The notes below the pieces were generated by a model. That model was not told the DNA's origin. It did no database searches and saw nothing but the letters and a program-made list of their open reading frames with translations. From Omphiscola glabra (lineage: Eukaryota; Mollusca; Gastropoda; Lymnaeidae), in NCBI GenBank assembly GCA_964017045.1, contig OZ024794.1:49357013-49421012 (forward strand): a stretch of 64,000 bases of DNA. The letters are read 5' to 3'. Below, piece after piece: positions 47,885 to 61,300 of this stretch. Position 1 is the first letter of the stretch. Every line of letters starts with the position of its first letter. A program made the position numbers and the translations under genes.

Positions 47885-48285
47885 CTTCTTTCTTCATTTC
47901 AAGCTGGCGACTTCTTAAATCTTTTTCTTTTCTCTTTCTGTTGTTTCAGTTGTTCTACTTGCTAAGGAATAAGGTTTTCAATCAAGAAGTCCTTTGGTTT
48001 GTTTGTCCTCCCCCTCCCCCCCCCCCCAAAAAAAAAAACCAGTTCTATATATCGTGTTCTAATATCTAATTCCTCACAGCTTGATTGCACCACGCCCAAC
48101 ATTGCTTTCATGTAATTTTGACCAATAATTTGTACGTTAATGCCCGTTTGTTTTTGATTTAATGTGAGAGGTGTGTCGAAAAGGATTGAATGGAACCATT
48201 GTACAAGTCGGATGGCTGTAGTGTTGAGTAGCAATACTGCTTTTGACCAGACAGATACTGCGGTGGTTAGTTGCACTACTGCTTA
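47885..48285. other. Intergenic, nothing recognised
   Basis: C run then A run at 48008-48041; no gene supported. Confidence 0.4.
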
Positions 48286-48412
48286 TGACCAGAGAGACAC
48301 CCTGACGATGACCAGACAGACACCCTGCCGATGACCAGACAGACACCCTGACGATGACCAGACAGACACCCTGACAATGACCAGACAGACACCCTAACGA
48401 TGGCCAGACAGA
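48286..48412. repeat. 23 bp minisatellite, 5 copies
   Basis: Unit gatgaccagacagacaccct plus gac. Confidence 0.94.
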
Positions 48413-48645
48413 TGTATCTTACGGATTTGGTCATCGTTGTGAGGCTAACGACGTCTATGTGGTCACAACAGCTACTTTTATTTACTTTATTTCGGGGGCG
48501 GGGGGGGGGGGGTTGCTGGTTTGACCGCAATGTACTTGCCATTGATAAAGTGTCCATGTCGATGTACTTTTTTGTGGACGAAGTGTCTGTCGATGAAATG
48601 GGGGGGGGGATGTTTGTGGTTTTTTTTATATTGTTTTTTTATGAA

Positions 48646-49141
48646 GTTTCTGTCGTTGAAATGTCTGTCGATAAAGTGTATGTCGATAAAGTGTCTGTCA
48701 AATAAAGTGTCTGTCAATAAAGTGTCTGTCGATAAAGTGTCTGTCGATAAAGTGTCTGTCAAATAAAGTGTCTGTCGATAGAGTGTCTGTCGATAGAGTG
48801 TCTGTCGATAGAGTGTCTGTCTATAAAGTGTCTGTACATAAAAAATTATGTCGATAAAGTGTCTGTCGATAAAGTGTCTGTCGATTAAGTATCTGTCGAT
48901 TAAGTGTCTGTCAAATAAAGTGTCTGTCGATAAAGTGTCTGTCAATAAAGTGGCTGTCAAATAGAGTGTCTGTCGATAGAGTGTCTGTCCATAAAGTGTC
49001 TGTACATAAAAAATTATGTCGATAAAGTGTCTGTCGATAAAGTGTCTGTCGATTAAGTGTCTGTCGATTAAGTGTCTGTCGATAAAGTGTCTGTTGAAAA
49101 GTGTCTGTTGAAAAGTGTCTGTTGAAAAGTGTCTGTTGAAG
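48646..49141. repeat. 15 bp minisatellite with higher-order structure, beside GALNT exon 1
   Basis: Unit gtctgtcgataaagt with caaataaagt, gatagagt, gattaagt and gttgaaaagt variants. A block containing tgtctgtacataaaaaattatgtcg occurs twice about 180 bp apart. The array ends 33 bp before the acceptor of the first GALNT coding exon. Confidence 0.94.
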
Positions 49142-49177
49142 CAATCATAATTGCCCCCCACTTTCAATCCTCAGAGA

Positions 49178-49390
49178 ATGAGAGCGCACGCTAAGGTCTT
49201 CAGATTTCTGGTGCTGCTCGCCCTTGTCTGGAGTGTCGCCATGTTTTACACCATATATTCCGGCATGGTTTCCAACTTCAGAACCGATGAAGTGACGTCA
49301 CCCGAACGAATTCACCGGGAATTTACTGACGTCAATTTCACGAGCGAGCTCTTGTTAGGACGGTTCTCAATGGATGAAAGTCTCATAAAG
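49178..49390 (+). CDS. GALNT coding exon 1 (membrane anchor)
   Basis: 71 codons: MRAHAKVFRFLVLLALVWSV, then the stem. The ATG is 3 bases after a good acceptor (caatcctcag|AGAATG), implying an upstream 5' UTR exon. Donor ATAAAG|gtaagg. The aggacggttctca of the exon end (49357) recurs 50 bp later in the intron (49407). Confidence 0.88.
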
Positions 49391-52300
49391 GTAAGGACAA
49401 CTTATAAGGACGGTTCTCAGTTGATAAACTCTAACGCTTTGAATTTTCATTAGTCACCAATAAATATGTATTTAAATAATATATTAGAAATCATTGTTTC
49501 CAAATATTATTCATGTTACATTTTCAAAAATGCCCCCCCCCCCCCCCAACCACACACACACACAACAAATTTTTAAAATAAAAAAAACACACGTTAATGG
49601 GGGAAAAAAACATTTATTGCATAATCGGACACACAACGTTGTAAAAATTAAATAATAATAGTTTTAAACTATATAGAAATAATAAGTATTATTAGTGAAA
49701 CACTGGCTATTTGTACCAGAGGCGTAGTTAGGCCAGGGGCAGAGAGGGACAGATGTCCATGGACACCAGACTAGTTAGGTGCGCCAAAATGTGCTTTGAT
49801 ATTATTTTATTTTATGAAACTAGTGGGTTTGGGGGTTACAGAAAGGGGGGTGCTTTAAAATGAAGCGTGTCCCCGGGTGCCAAACACTCTAGCTACGCCT
49901 CTGATTTGTACACAAAATTCACAAGTCAATAAAGACTACATCAAAGTTATTTGCTTATTTTTGTCTTGTGCACACAAACTTTTAAAAAATCGATAATTTC
50001 CCATTTTAGCAAATAGCTATGCAGATTTCTAACCGCGGCCCTATGAAAGATTTACTGGCCTCCATGCTGAACTTATCCTCTCAAGTCAGGCCTAAAGACT
50101 TGGAAGTGAGTCAGGACTTCAACGACCCGGTCCGAATATTTCGGGCAATGTGGCCACCTCTTGCCAATCCTGCAGATGATGGTCAGTATGCCTAAGGGGA
50201 CATCCACGAATGGTGGCATATAGCTATTTGGGACATCCACAAATGGTGGCATATAGCTATGGGGGACATCTACGAATGTTGGCATATAGCTAAGGGTGAC
50301 ATCCACGCATGCCATAACAAAAATGTGGGGGTGGGGTTAGGCTGAGGGTGGGGTTAGGCTGTGGGTGGGGTTAGGTTGGGGGTGGGGTTAGGCTGGGGGG
50401 AGGTTAGGTTGGGGGTGGGGTTAGGTTGGTGGTGGGGTTATGTTGGGGTGGGGTTAGGTTGGAGGTGGGGTTACGCTGGGGTGGGGTTAGGCTGGGGGTG
50501 GGGTTAGGTTGGGGGTGGGATTAGGTTGGGGCTGGGGTTAGGTTGGAGGTGGGGTTAGGCTGGAGGTGGGGTTAGGTTGGGGATGGGGTTAGGTTGGGGT
50601 GGGGTTAGGCTGGGGGTGGGGTTAGGTTGGGATGTGGTTAGGTTGGGATGGGGTTAGGTTGGGGTGGGGTTAGGTTGGGGTGGGGTTAGGTTGGGGTGGG
50701 GTTAGGTTGGGGTGGGGTTAGGTTCGGGTTGGGGTTAGGTGGGAGGTGGATATAAAAAATTGGCCAAAATATTGACGTCATTTAGAGATGGCCTCTAACC
50801 GTCTTACAATCTTTGAAATAGTTAACTTACTCCAGATAAAAACACTTATTTTTGTGGTAATTTAGTAAACATCTTCCTCGTCTTTCTGTTTTTTTCCAAT
50901 AGCCATTTTATAAATAACATTGGCTCAAAAATAATTTGGGAGCCTCAGCCAGGAGCGTATTTTATAAATGGCATTAAAGATTAGGAATTTTTTTTTTTTT
51001 TTTTAAAGTTAAATAATGAAAAAGACATTTTGTATTCATTCAAAGAGCCTCCACCACCCACCCACCCCCTTTGCCTGCTGACAACCGCTTATCTAATCCA
51101 AAGGATAAATTATTTGCTAATATGATGGCATTTTTTACATTTATTTGTCAGGTTATGGCGGTTCAGGCGTTAAAATAAACCCATCCGACTTGACCCCACG
51201 AGAAAAGGTGATATTTGATAATGGATACAGTACGTACAAGGTCAACCAGTTGGCCAGTGATAGGATTCCACTCAGGCGGGAGATACACATCAATATGCCA
51301 GAGTAGGTCAAACATTTACTTAACATAGATAGGATATTCCAGTAGATCAAACATTCACTTTACTTAGACATATTTAAGTAGGTCAAACATTCACTTTACA
51401 TAGACATGATATTTAAGTAGGTCAAACATTCACTTTACATAGACATATTTAAGTAGGTCAAACATTCACTTTACATAGACATGATATTTAAGTAGGTCAA
51501 ACATTCACTATACATAGACATGATATTTAAGTAGGTCAAACATTCACTTTACATAGACATTATATTTAGGTAGGTCAAACATTCACTTTACATAGACATG
51601 ATATTCCAGTAGGTCACACATCCCTTTTACATCGGCAGGATATTCCAGTAGGTCACACATCCCTTTTATATCAACATGATATCCCAGTAGGTCACACATT
51701 CACTTTACATAGACATGATATCCCAGTAGGTCACACATTCACTTTACATCGACATGATATCCCAGTAGGTCACACATCCACTTTACATCGACATGATATT
51801 TAAGTAGGTCACACATCCACTTTACATCGACATGATATTCCAGTAGGTCACACATTCACTTTACATCGACATGATATTCCAGTAGGCCACACATTCACTT
51901 TACATCGACATGATATTCCAGTAGGCCACACATTCACTTTACATCGACATGATATTCCAGTAGGTCACACATTCACTTTACATCGACATGATATCCCAGT
52001 AGGTCACACATTCACTTTACATCGATATGATTTCCCAGTAGGTCACACATTCACTTTACATCGACATGATATCCCAGTAGGTCACACATTCACTTCTTTA
52101 CATCAACATGATATCCCAGTAGGTCACACATTCACTTTACATCGACATGATATCCCAGTAGGTCACACATTCACTTTACATCGACATGATATCCCAGTAG
52201 GTCACACATTCACTTTACATCGACATGATATCCCAGTAGGCCACACATTCACTTTACATCAACATGATATCCCAGTAGGTCACACATTCACTTTACATCG

Positions 52301-55300
52301 ACATGATATCCCAGTAGTTCACACATTCACTTTACATACACATGATATCCCAGTAGGTCACACATTCACTTTGAATACAAGAAATGTCAATGATAAAACT
52401 ATTTCTATCCACTATGCTTAATTTCAAATTATTAAATGGCATTAAGAGCGGTGATGAACGAACTGTTGATGTACCAGCAGTGCATTGACTTCCCACAAAA
52501 CATACACACATGCACCCACACACACATGCACACACACACACATATCTATACCTGTTTTCTGTTATTTATTTGTTTAATCCTTATTAGACTCTGGCGCCTG
52601 TTCAAAGACAACTGTCACTTAACTATTAAGATATAGCACTTTACTATTAACATATAGCACTTTACTATTAAGATATAGCACTTTACTATTAAGATATAGC
52701 ACTTTACTATTAAGATATAGCACTTTACTATTAAGATATAGCACTTTACTATTAAGATATATAGCACTTTACTATTAAGATATAGCACTTTACTATTAAG
52801 ATATAGCACTTAACTATTAAGATATAGCACTTTACTATTAAGATATAGCACTCAACTATTATGATATAGCACTTTACTATTAAGACATAGCACTCAAACA
52901 TTAAGATATATAGCACTTTACTATTAAGATATAGCACTTTACTATTAAGATATAGCTCTTAACTATTAAGATATAGCACTTTACTATTAAGATATAGCAC
53001 TTAACTATTAAGATATAGCACTTTACTATTAAGATATAGCACTTTACTTTTAAGATATATAGCACTTTACTATTAAGATATAGCACCTTACTATTAAGAA
53101 ATAGCACTTTACTATTAAGGTATATAGCACTTTACTAGTAAGATATAGCACTTTACTATTAAGATATAGCACTTTACTATTAAGATATAGCACTTTACTA
53201 TTAAGATATAGCACTCAACCATTAAGATATATAGCACTTTTCTATTATTATATAGCACTTTTCTATTAAGATATAGCACTTTACTTTTAAGATATATAGC
53301 ACTTTACTATTAAGATATAGCACCTTACTATTAAGAAATAGCACTTTACTATTAAGATATATAGCACTTTACTAGTAAGATATAGCACTTTACTATTAAG
53401 ATATAGCACTTTACTATTAAGATATAGCACTTTACTATTAAGATATAGCACTTTACTATTAAGATATAGCACTCAACCATTAAGATATATAGCACTTTTC
53501 TATTAAGATATAGCACTTTTCTATTAAGATATAGCACTTTACTATTAAGATATAGCACTCAACCATTAAGATATATAGCACTTTTCTATTAAGATATAGC
53601 ACTCAACCATTAAGATATATAGCCCTTTACTATTAAGATGTAGCGCTCAACTATTAAGATGTATAGCACTTTAATATTAAGATATATAGCACTTTATTAT
53701 TAAGATATAGCACTCAACTATTAAGATATATAGCACTTTACTATTAAGATACAGCGCTCAACTATTAAGATATATAGCACTTTACTATTAAGATATAGCA
53801 TCATCTATTAAGATATAGCTCTGCCATTTTTGATCAAATATTTTAAAAGCCTTCTTTATGTATGTGTTTCTGTTGCTTTTTGTCATTTTGGTGTCAAATG
53901 TGCCCTATTTAATTTCTGGGGCCCTTTATCAAAAGGATCCCCATGTCTTTGGAGGGGAAAAGAGTTGTCTGTATGTGTGTTTCTGGGAGGGGGGGGGGTC
54001 ATTGCTTATGATCTTTTGTCCTTCTGACGTAGATTCTTTACAATATACATTCATTAAAGGATACATTAACATCCAAATTGCAATTTTTTCCCGCCTTGGT
54101 GCCCATCGGCTATGCCACTTAAAAAGCAAATGTGTTTTTAATAATGATCCTTATAAAAGCAATTATCATTTAATGACAAAACAATGAAAGTGCTCAGAGC
54201 CATTGAAATATAGGAACTGACTAACATTGAGTGGTAGCACTATGAGCCATTGAAATATAGGAACTGACCAACATTGAGTGGTAGCACTATGAGCCATTGA
54301 AATATAGGAACTGATTAACATTGAGTGATAGCACTATGATCCATTGAAATATAGGAACTGACTAACATTGAGTGGTAGCACTATGAGCCATTGAAATATA
54401 GGAACTGACTAACATTGAGTGATAGCACTATGATCCATTGAAATATAGGAACTGACTAACATTGAGTGATAGCACTATGAGCCATTGAAATATAGGAACT
54501 GACTAACATTGAGTGATAGCACTATGAGCCATTGAAATATAGGAACTGACCAACATTGAGTGATAGCACTATGATCCATTGAAATATAGGAACTGACTAA
54601 CATTGAGTGGTAGCACTATGATCCATTGAAATATAGGAACTGACTAACATTGAGTGGTAGCACTATGATCCATTGAAATATAGGAACTGACTAACATTGA
54701 GTGGTAGCACTATGATCCATTGAAATATAGGAACTGACTAACATTGAGTGGTAGCACTATGAGCCATTGAAATATAGGAACTGACCAACATTGAGTGGTA
54801 GCACTATGAGCCATTGAAATATAGGAACTGATTAACATTGAGTGATAGCACTATGAGCCATTGAAATATAGGAACTGACTAACATTGAGTGGTAGCACTA
54901 TGAGCCATTGAAATATAGGTACTGATTAACATTGAGTGGTAGCACTATGAGCCATTGAAATATAGGAACTGACCAACATTGAGTGGTAGCACTATGAGCC
55001 ATTGAAATATAGGAACTGATTAACATTGAGTGGTAGCACTATGAGCCATTGAAATATAGGAACTGACCAACATTGAGTGGTAGCACTATGAGCCATTGAA
55101 ATATAGGAACTGATTAACATTGAGTGATAGCACTATGAGCCATTGAAATATAGGAACTGACCAACATTGAGGGATAGCACTATGATCCATTGAAATATAG
55201 GAACTGACCAACATTGAGTGGTAGCACTATGATCCATTGAAATATAGGAACTGACCAACATTGAGTGGTAGCACTATGAGCCATTGAAATATAGGAACTG

Positions 55301-58300
55301 ACCAACATTGAGTGGTAGCACTATGATCCATTGAAATATAGGAACTGACCAACATTGAGTGGTAGCACTATGAGCCATTGAAATATAGGAACTGACCAAC
55401 ATTGAGTGGTAGCACTATGATCCATTGAAATATAGGAACTGACCAACATTGAGTGGTAGCACTATGATCCATTGAAATATAGGAACTGACCAACATTGAG
55501 TGGTAGCACTATGAGCCATTGAAATATAGGAACTGACCAACATTGAGTGATAGCACTATGATCCATTGAAATATAGGAACTGACCAACATTGAGTGGTAG
55601 CACTATGAGCCATTGAAATATAGGAACTGATTAACATTGAGTGGTAGCACTATGATCCATTGAAATATAGGAACTGATTAACATTGAGTGATAGCACTAT
55701 GAGCCATTGAAATATAGGAACTGACTAACATTGAGTGGTAGCACTATGAGCCATTGAAATATAGGTACTGATTAACATTGAGTGGTAGCACTATGAGCCA
55801 TTGAAATATAGGAACTGACCAACATTGAGTGGTAGCACTATGAGCCATTGAAATATAGGAACTGATTAACATTGAGTGGTAGCACTATGAGTCATTGAAA
55901 TATAGGAACTGACCAACATTGAGTGGTAGCACTATGAGCCATTGAAATATAGGAACTGATTAACATTGAGTGATAGCACTATGAGCCATTGAAATATAGG
56001 AACTGACCAACATTGAGTGGTAGCACTATGATCCATTGAAATATAGGAACTGACCAACATTGAGTGGTAGCACTATGATCCATTGAAATATAGGAACTGA
56101 CCAACATTGAGTGGTAGCACTATGAGCCATTGAAATATAGGAACTGACCAACATTGAGTGGTAGCACTATGATCCATTGAAATATAGGAACTGACCAACA
56201 TTGAGTGGTAGCACTATGAGCCATTGAAATATAGGAACTGACCAACATTGAGTGGTAGCACTATGATCCATTGAAATATAGGAACTGACCAACATTGAGT
56301 GGTAGCACTATGAGCCATTGAAATATAGGAACTGACCAACATTGAGTGGTAGCACTATGATCCATTGAAATATAGGAACTGACCAACATTGAGTGGTAGC
56401 ACTATGAGCCATTGAAATATAGGAACTGACCAACATTGAGTGGTAGCACTATGATCCATTGAAATATAGGAACTGACCAACATTGAGTGGTAGCACTATG
56501 ATCCATTGAAATATAGGAACTGACCAACATTGAGTGGTAGCACTATGAGCCATTGAAATATAGGAACTGATTAACATTGAGTGGTAGCACTATGATCCAT
56601 TGAAATATAGGAACTGATTAACATTGAGTGATAGCACTATGATCCATTGAAATATAGGAACTGATTAACATTGAGTGATAGCACTATGAGCTATTGAAAT
56701 ATAGGAACTGATTAACATTGAGTGATAGCACTATGAGCCATTGAAATATAGGAACTGATTAACATTGAGTGGTAGCACTATGATCCATTGAAATATAGGA
56801 ACTGATTAACATTGAGTGATAGCACTATGAGCCATTGAAATATAGGAACTGATTAACATTGAGTGATAGCACTATGAGCCATTGAAATATAGGAACTGAT
56901 TAACATTGAGTGGTAGCACTATGAGCCATTGAAATATAGGAACTGACTAACATTGAGTGATAGCACTATGATCCATTGAAATATAGGAACTGACTAACAT
57001 TGAGTGATAGCACTATGAGCCATTGAAATATAGGAACTGACCAACATTGAGTGATAGCACTATGATCCATTGAAATATAGGAACTGACCAACATTAAGTG
57101 ATAGCACTATGAGCCATTGAAATATAGGAACTGACCAACATTGAGTGATAGCACTTTGAGCCATTGAAATATAGGAACTGACCAACATTGAGTGATAGCA
57201 CTATGAGCCATTGAAATATAGGAACTGACTAACATTGAGTGATAGCACTATGCGCCGTTGAAATGTAAGAACTGGCTAACATTGAGTGATAGCACTATGA
57301 GCCATTGAAATATAGGAACTGACTAACATTGAGTGATAGCACTATGAGCCATTGAAATATAGGAACTGACTAACATTGAGTGATAGCACTATGAGCCGTT
57401 GAAATGTAAGAACTGGCTAACATTGAGTGATAGCACTATGAGCCATTGAAATATAGGAACTGACTAACATTGAGTGATAGCACTATGAGCCATTGAAATA
57501 TAGGAACTGACTAACATTGAGTGATAGCACTATGAGCCATTGAAATATAGGAACTGACTAACATTGAGTGATAGCACTATGAGCCATTGAAATATAGGAA
57601 CTGACTAACATTGAGTGATAGCACTATGAGCCATTGTAACGGGTGAACTTGCTATCATAGAGTGAAAGGGGTCTGAGCCATCTAAATTTGGGAACCTGCT
57701 ATCATAGAGTGAAAGGTCTCGGAGCCATTGAAATGTGTTAACTGGCTATCACAGAGTACACAGTAACTAAGATCATTTGATACCAAATTACAACATTTAC
57801 GTTTTTGGGCTACTGTATGTATGTTTGTTTGAATAAAGAATGAATGAATGTTTCTATTATAGCTTATAGTATTCTTATAGCTATAAGACCAGTTATGTAG
57901 CATATGTCATAATAAGATCAGTAATGTAGCATATGTAATTATAAGATAAGTATTGTAGTATATATAGCTGTAGACCAGTAATTTTGTAAATATTGTTATA
58001 AGGTCAGTAATGTCGTATATATGGCTACTGCTCTCTTTAAACGAACAGCGAATAGCCTCTGGCCTTTTTTATGGGGGCAAGTGATTAACTTCGATTTTGA
58101 TGGGTATATACTTGTCTCTGACTTAGCTTAGTTTACTTTCTAAGGAGCTTACGGCTCTATCACTGGCTCAGCCTTTAAGCACACAAAGCCTATTTGAAAG
58201 CATCCATTAACCCTATGGTTCCCAAACTGTATTCCATACTTCCTAGAATGCTCCTAGCTGCTATTAACCTGTAAGACATGAGAAATTGATTGTAAAAAAG

Positions 58301-61300
58301 AGCTCCACGAGTTAAAGAGGTTTTGGAAACCGCTGCCCTAACCTAAGTCATTTAGAAATTAAGAATTGCTGTATATTAAACTATCGAATGTCTCCGGATG
58401 TAAGGTTTTACGGTATCGCTGTATAGTAAACCATTGAATGTCTCCAGGTGTAAGGTTTTACGGTATCGCTGTATAGTAAACCATTGAATGTCTCCAGGTG
58501 TGAGGTTTTAAAGTACGACACGGCCAGCCTCCCCAAAGTTGGAATTGTCCTCATCTTCCATAACGAGTTGTGGTCTGTGTTGTTGCGGACCGTGTTCAGT
58601 ATACTGGACGCAGGGCCGGACCATCTCATCACGGAGATAGTGTTGGTTGATGACGCTTCGGATAAAGGTGCTTCTTTGCATTACATTACATATAGATGTA
58701 TCTCTTTATATTACGCTTCTGGTAGACTGCTTCCATTGCCAGATAGAGCGCAAAAAATACAATTCCCGATAACTACGTTAAATGTTTTAATTTTTTTTAA
58801 ATAACGCAGCTGCGTCTGGTGCGCACTACTTTCTTTTTCGTAACATGGAATCGCCACAATTTAAATTTGGTGTAAAAATATTCGGTTTAAAAGCGATATG
58901 GACATCAGAATATTTAATATAGTTCATGGGCGTGAAATAAAAAGTGTATTTAGGAACGTATCATGGGGGGGGGGGGGTGTAGCAAAAGTTGGGATTCTTA
59001 AATGTGTGCGTTATTTGAGTTCATGTTTTGTCAAGTAACTTTAGTAGATAGGAAGTTCACGCATGATCGTCGCCAATGTTTGGCGGGCTATAAATAGTAT
59101 ACACATATATTTTATCAAACGAACGTATAAAATCCTTGAAAGAAGTGAGGTTCTAATAAATGCTTTGCCCCTTCAGTTTGCAAACGATCCTCAAAAATTT
59201 GCCTTGTTGCTGACCTGTATCTGCCTTGTTACTGACCTGTATCTGCCTTGTTACAGACCTGTATCTGCCTTGTTACTGACCTGTATCTGCGTTGTTACTG
59301 ACCTGTATCTGCCTTGTTACTGACCTGTATCTGCCTTGTTACTGACCTGTATCTGCCTTGTTACTGACCTTTATCTGCCTTGTTACTGACCTGTATCTGC
59401 CTTGTTACTGACCTGTATCTGCCTTGTTACTGACCTGTATCTGCCTTGTTACTGACCTGTATCTGCCTTGTTACTGACCTGTATCTGCCTTGTTACTGAT
59501 CTGTATCTGCCATGTTACTGACCTGTATCTGCCTTGTTACAGACCTGTATCTGCCTTGTTACTGACCTGTATCTGCCTCTTAAAGCAAATGCTATCCATA
59601 TCTACTGTTTAAAATCACATGTTTTTATTGTTGTAGCATCAAAGGGTCACGTGATTTGGTGGGGGTGGGGAGGTTGGTGTCGTCAACAACCGAAATGGTC
59701 GGCAGTGGGGAGGACAAAAACCGAGCTGGCCGGAATTTACGTTTTGAGTGATTCAATTCTGCAGTATTAGTTTTAAACGAATTGTTCCTGACTGTAAATG
59801 TAAATTGTTAATATTCTGTTTTTTTAAATTAAACACCAAGCGCTACCCGGATGTTAGTGGCGCCCTCTCTGTATGCGTGGTAATAATAAGAATAATAAAG
59901 AATAATGTTCAATTAATTTAATTTTTTTCCAATCTCTGTTTTAGAGTTCCTCGGCACGCCTCTAGAAAACTACTTGAAGATCTTTGGCGGTAAAGTCAAG
60001 CTTGTACGTCTGCCCGAGAGGAAAGGTTTAATAGAGGCGAGACTCACGGGGTACGATCACGTCACAGCTCCAATCGCAGCGTTTCTGGATGCGCACTGCG
60101 AGGTACACAAAGGTACAACTGCTGATGTCATTAAAGAACAGGCTTGGGGGTGGGGCTTGTGGGAACAGGCTTGGGGGAGGGGGCTTGGGGAACGGGCTTG
60201 GGGGAAGGGGCTTCGGGGGAGGGGCTTGGGGAACGGGCGTGGGGAACGGGTTTGGGGGAAGGGGCTTGGGGGAACGGGCGTGGGGGAACGGGCGTGTGGA
60301 ACGGGTTTGGTGGAACGGGCTTGGGGGAACGGGCGTGGGGGAAGGGGGCTCCTCGGTGAGCTACATCTCTTGTGAGCCACACCTCTTGTGAGCCACACAA
60401 CTAAAGTCACATGACGCCTGGTGGTTCTGGCCTAGTTGAACTGATAGTTCATTTATTTGAGTTACTGTTCAGTTGTAGCTTGTCCATAGAAACTGTTCAG
60501 CACTTGTGCGTTTTCCCTTGAAGTGAAATGTGATATATGTCACCCGGGAACAAACTAAATCATCTTGGGGGATACTGTACGTATGTTTCAGTGACAAAGA
60601 TATATATGAACCGCGTTTTAGTTAAATGGCTTTGGCGGGCTATGTGGCAAAAATCATCTATAATCATTAAGAAATCTTTATTGTTAGAAATAAATAATAT
60701 GTGCATTGGAAAAATAACCAACTCGAGACGGGGGATGACAATAGTCAAGTGGAGTCGTTTAAAAAAAAATATTATATTATTCCGGGGTGTGGGTGGGTGG
60801 AAGTGTTGAGGTTTGGTTCAGTCCAGTGGTTGGCAAACTCATTAGTCAAAAGAGATTTTTAAAAAATCTGCAGCAGAGAGATAAAAAAATTTGAGAGCCA
60901 AAATTTCTTTTCAAAAGACATAGAAATTCTTTGTTACGTCTTTCAGGTTGGCTTGAGCCCCTATTACAGAGAATCAAGGAGGACGATACGGTGCTGGCTG
61001 TACCGAATACTGACCGTCTCAACTGGGACACGTTTCAGGTAGTTACAAGTGTTCATAGACCGTCTCAACTGGGAGAAAGTTTAAGGTAGTTACAAGTGTT
61101 CATAGACCGTTCAACTGGGGACACGTTTCAGGTAGTTAGAAGTGTTCAGAGACCGTCTCAACTGGGGACACGTTTCAGGTAGTTAGAAGTGTTCATAGAC
61201 CGTCTCAACTGGGACACGTTTCAGGTAGTTAGAAGTGTTCATAGACCGTCTCAACTGGGGACATGTTTCAGGTAGTTAGAAGTGTTCATAGACCGTCTCA

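Noticed and set aside
48487..49167. 226 codon minus-strand frame
   Set aside because: Repeat-derived (15 bp unit) and antisense to the GALNT upstream array.
50326..50748. Interstitial telomere sequence
   Set aside because: Contains ggggttagg, but the unit is 17-18 bp and not TTAGGG; it is a G-rich minisatellite.
52606..53818. CRISPR-like direct repeats
   Set aside because: Units are contiguous, with no spacers, and this is animal DNA; it is an ordinary minisatellite. The same applies to the other arrays.
60057..60410. Glycine- or proline-rich open frames
   Set aside because: Caused by the G-rich array in GALNT intron 5 overlapping the end of exon 5.
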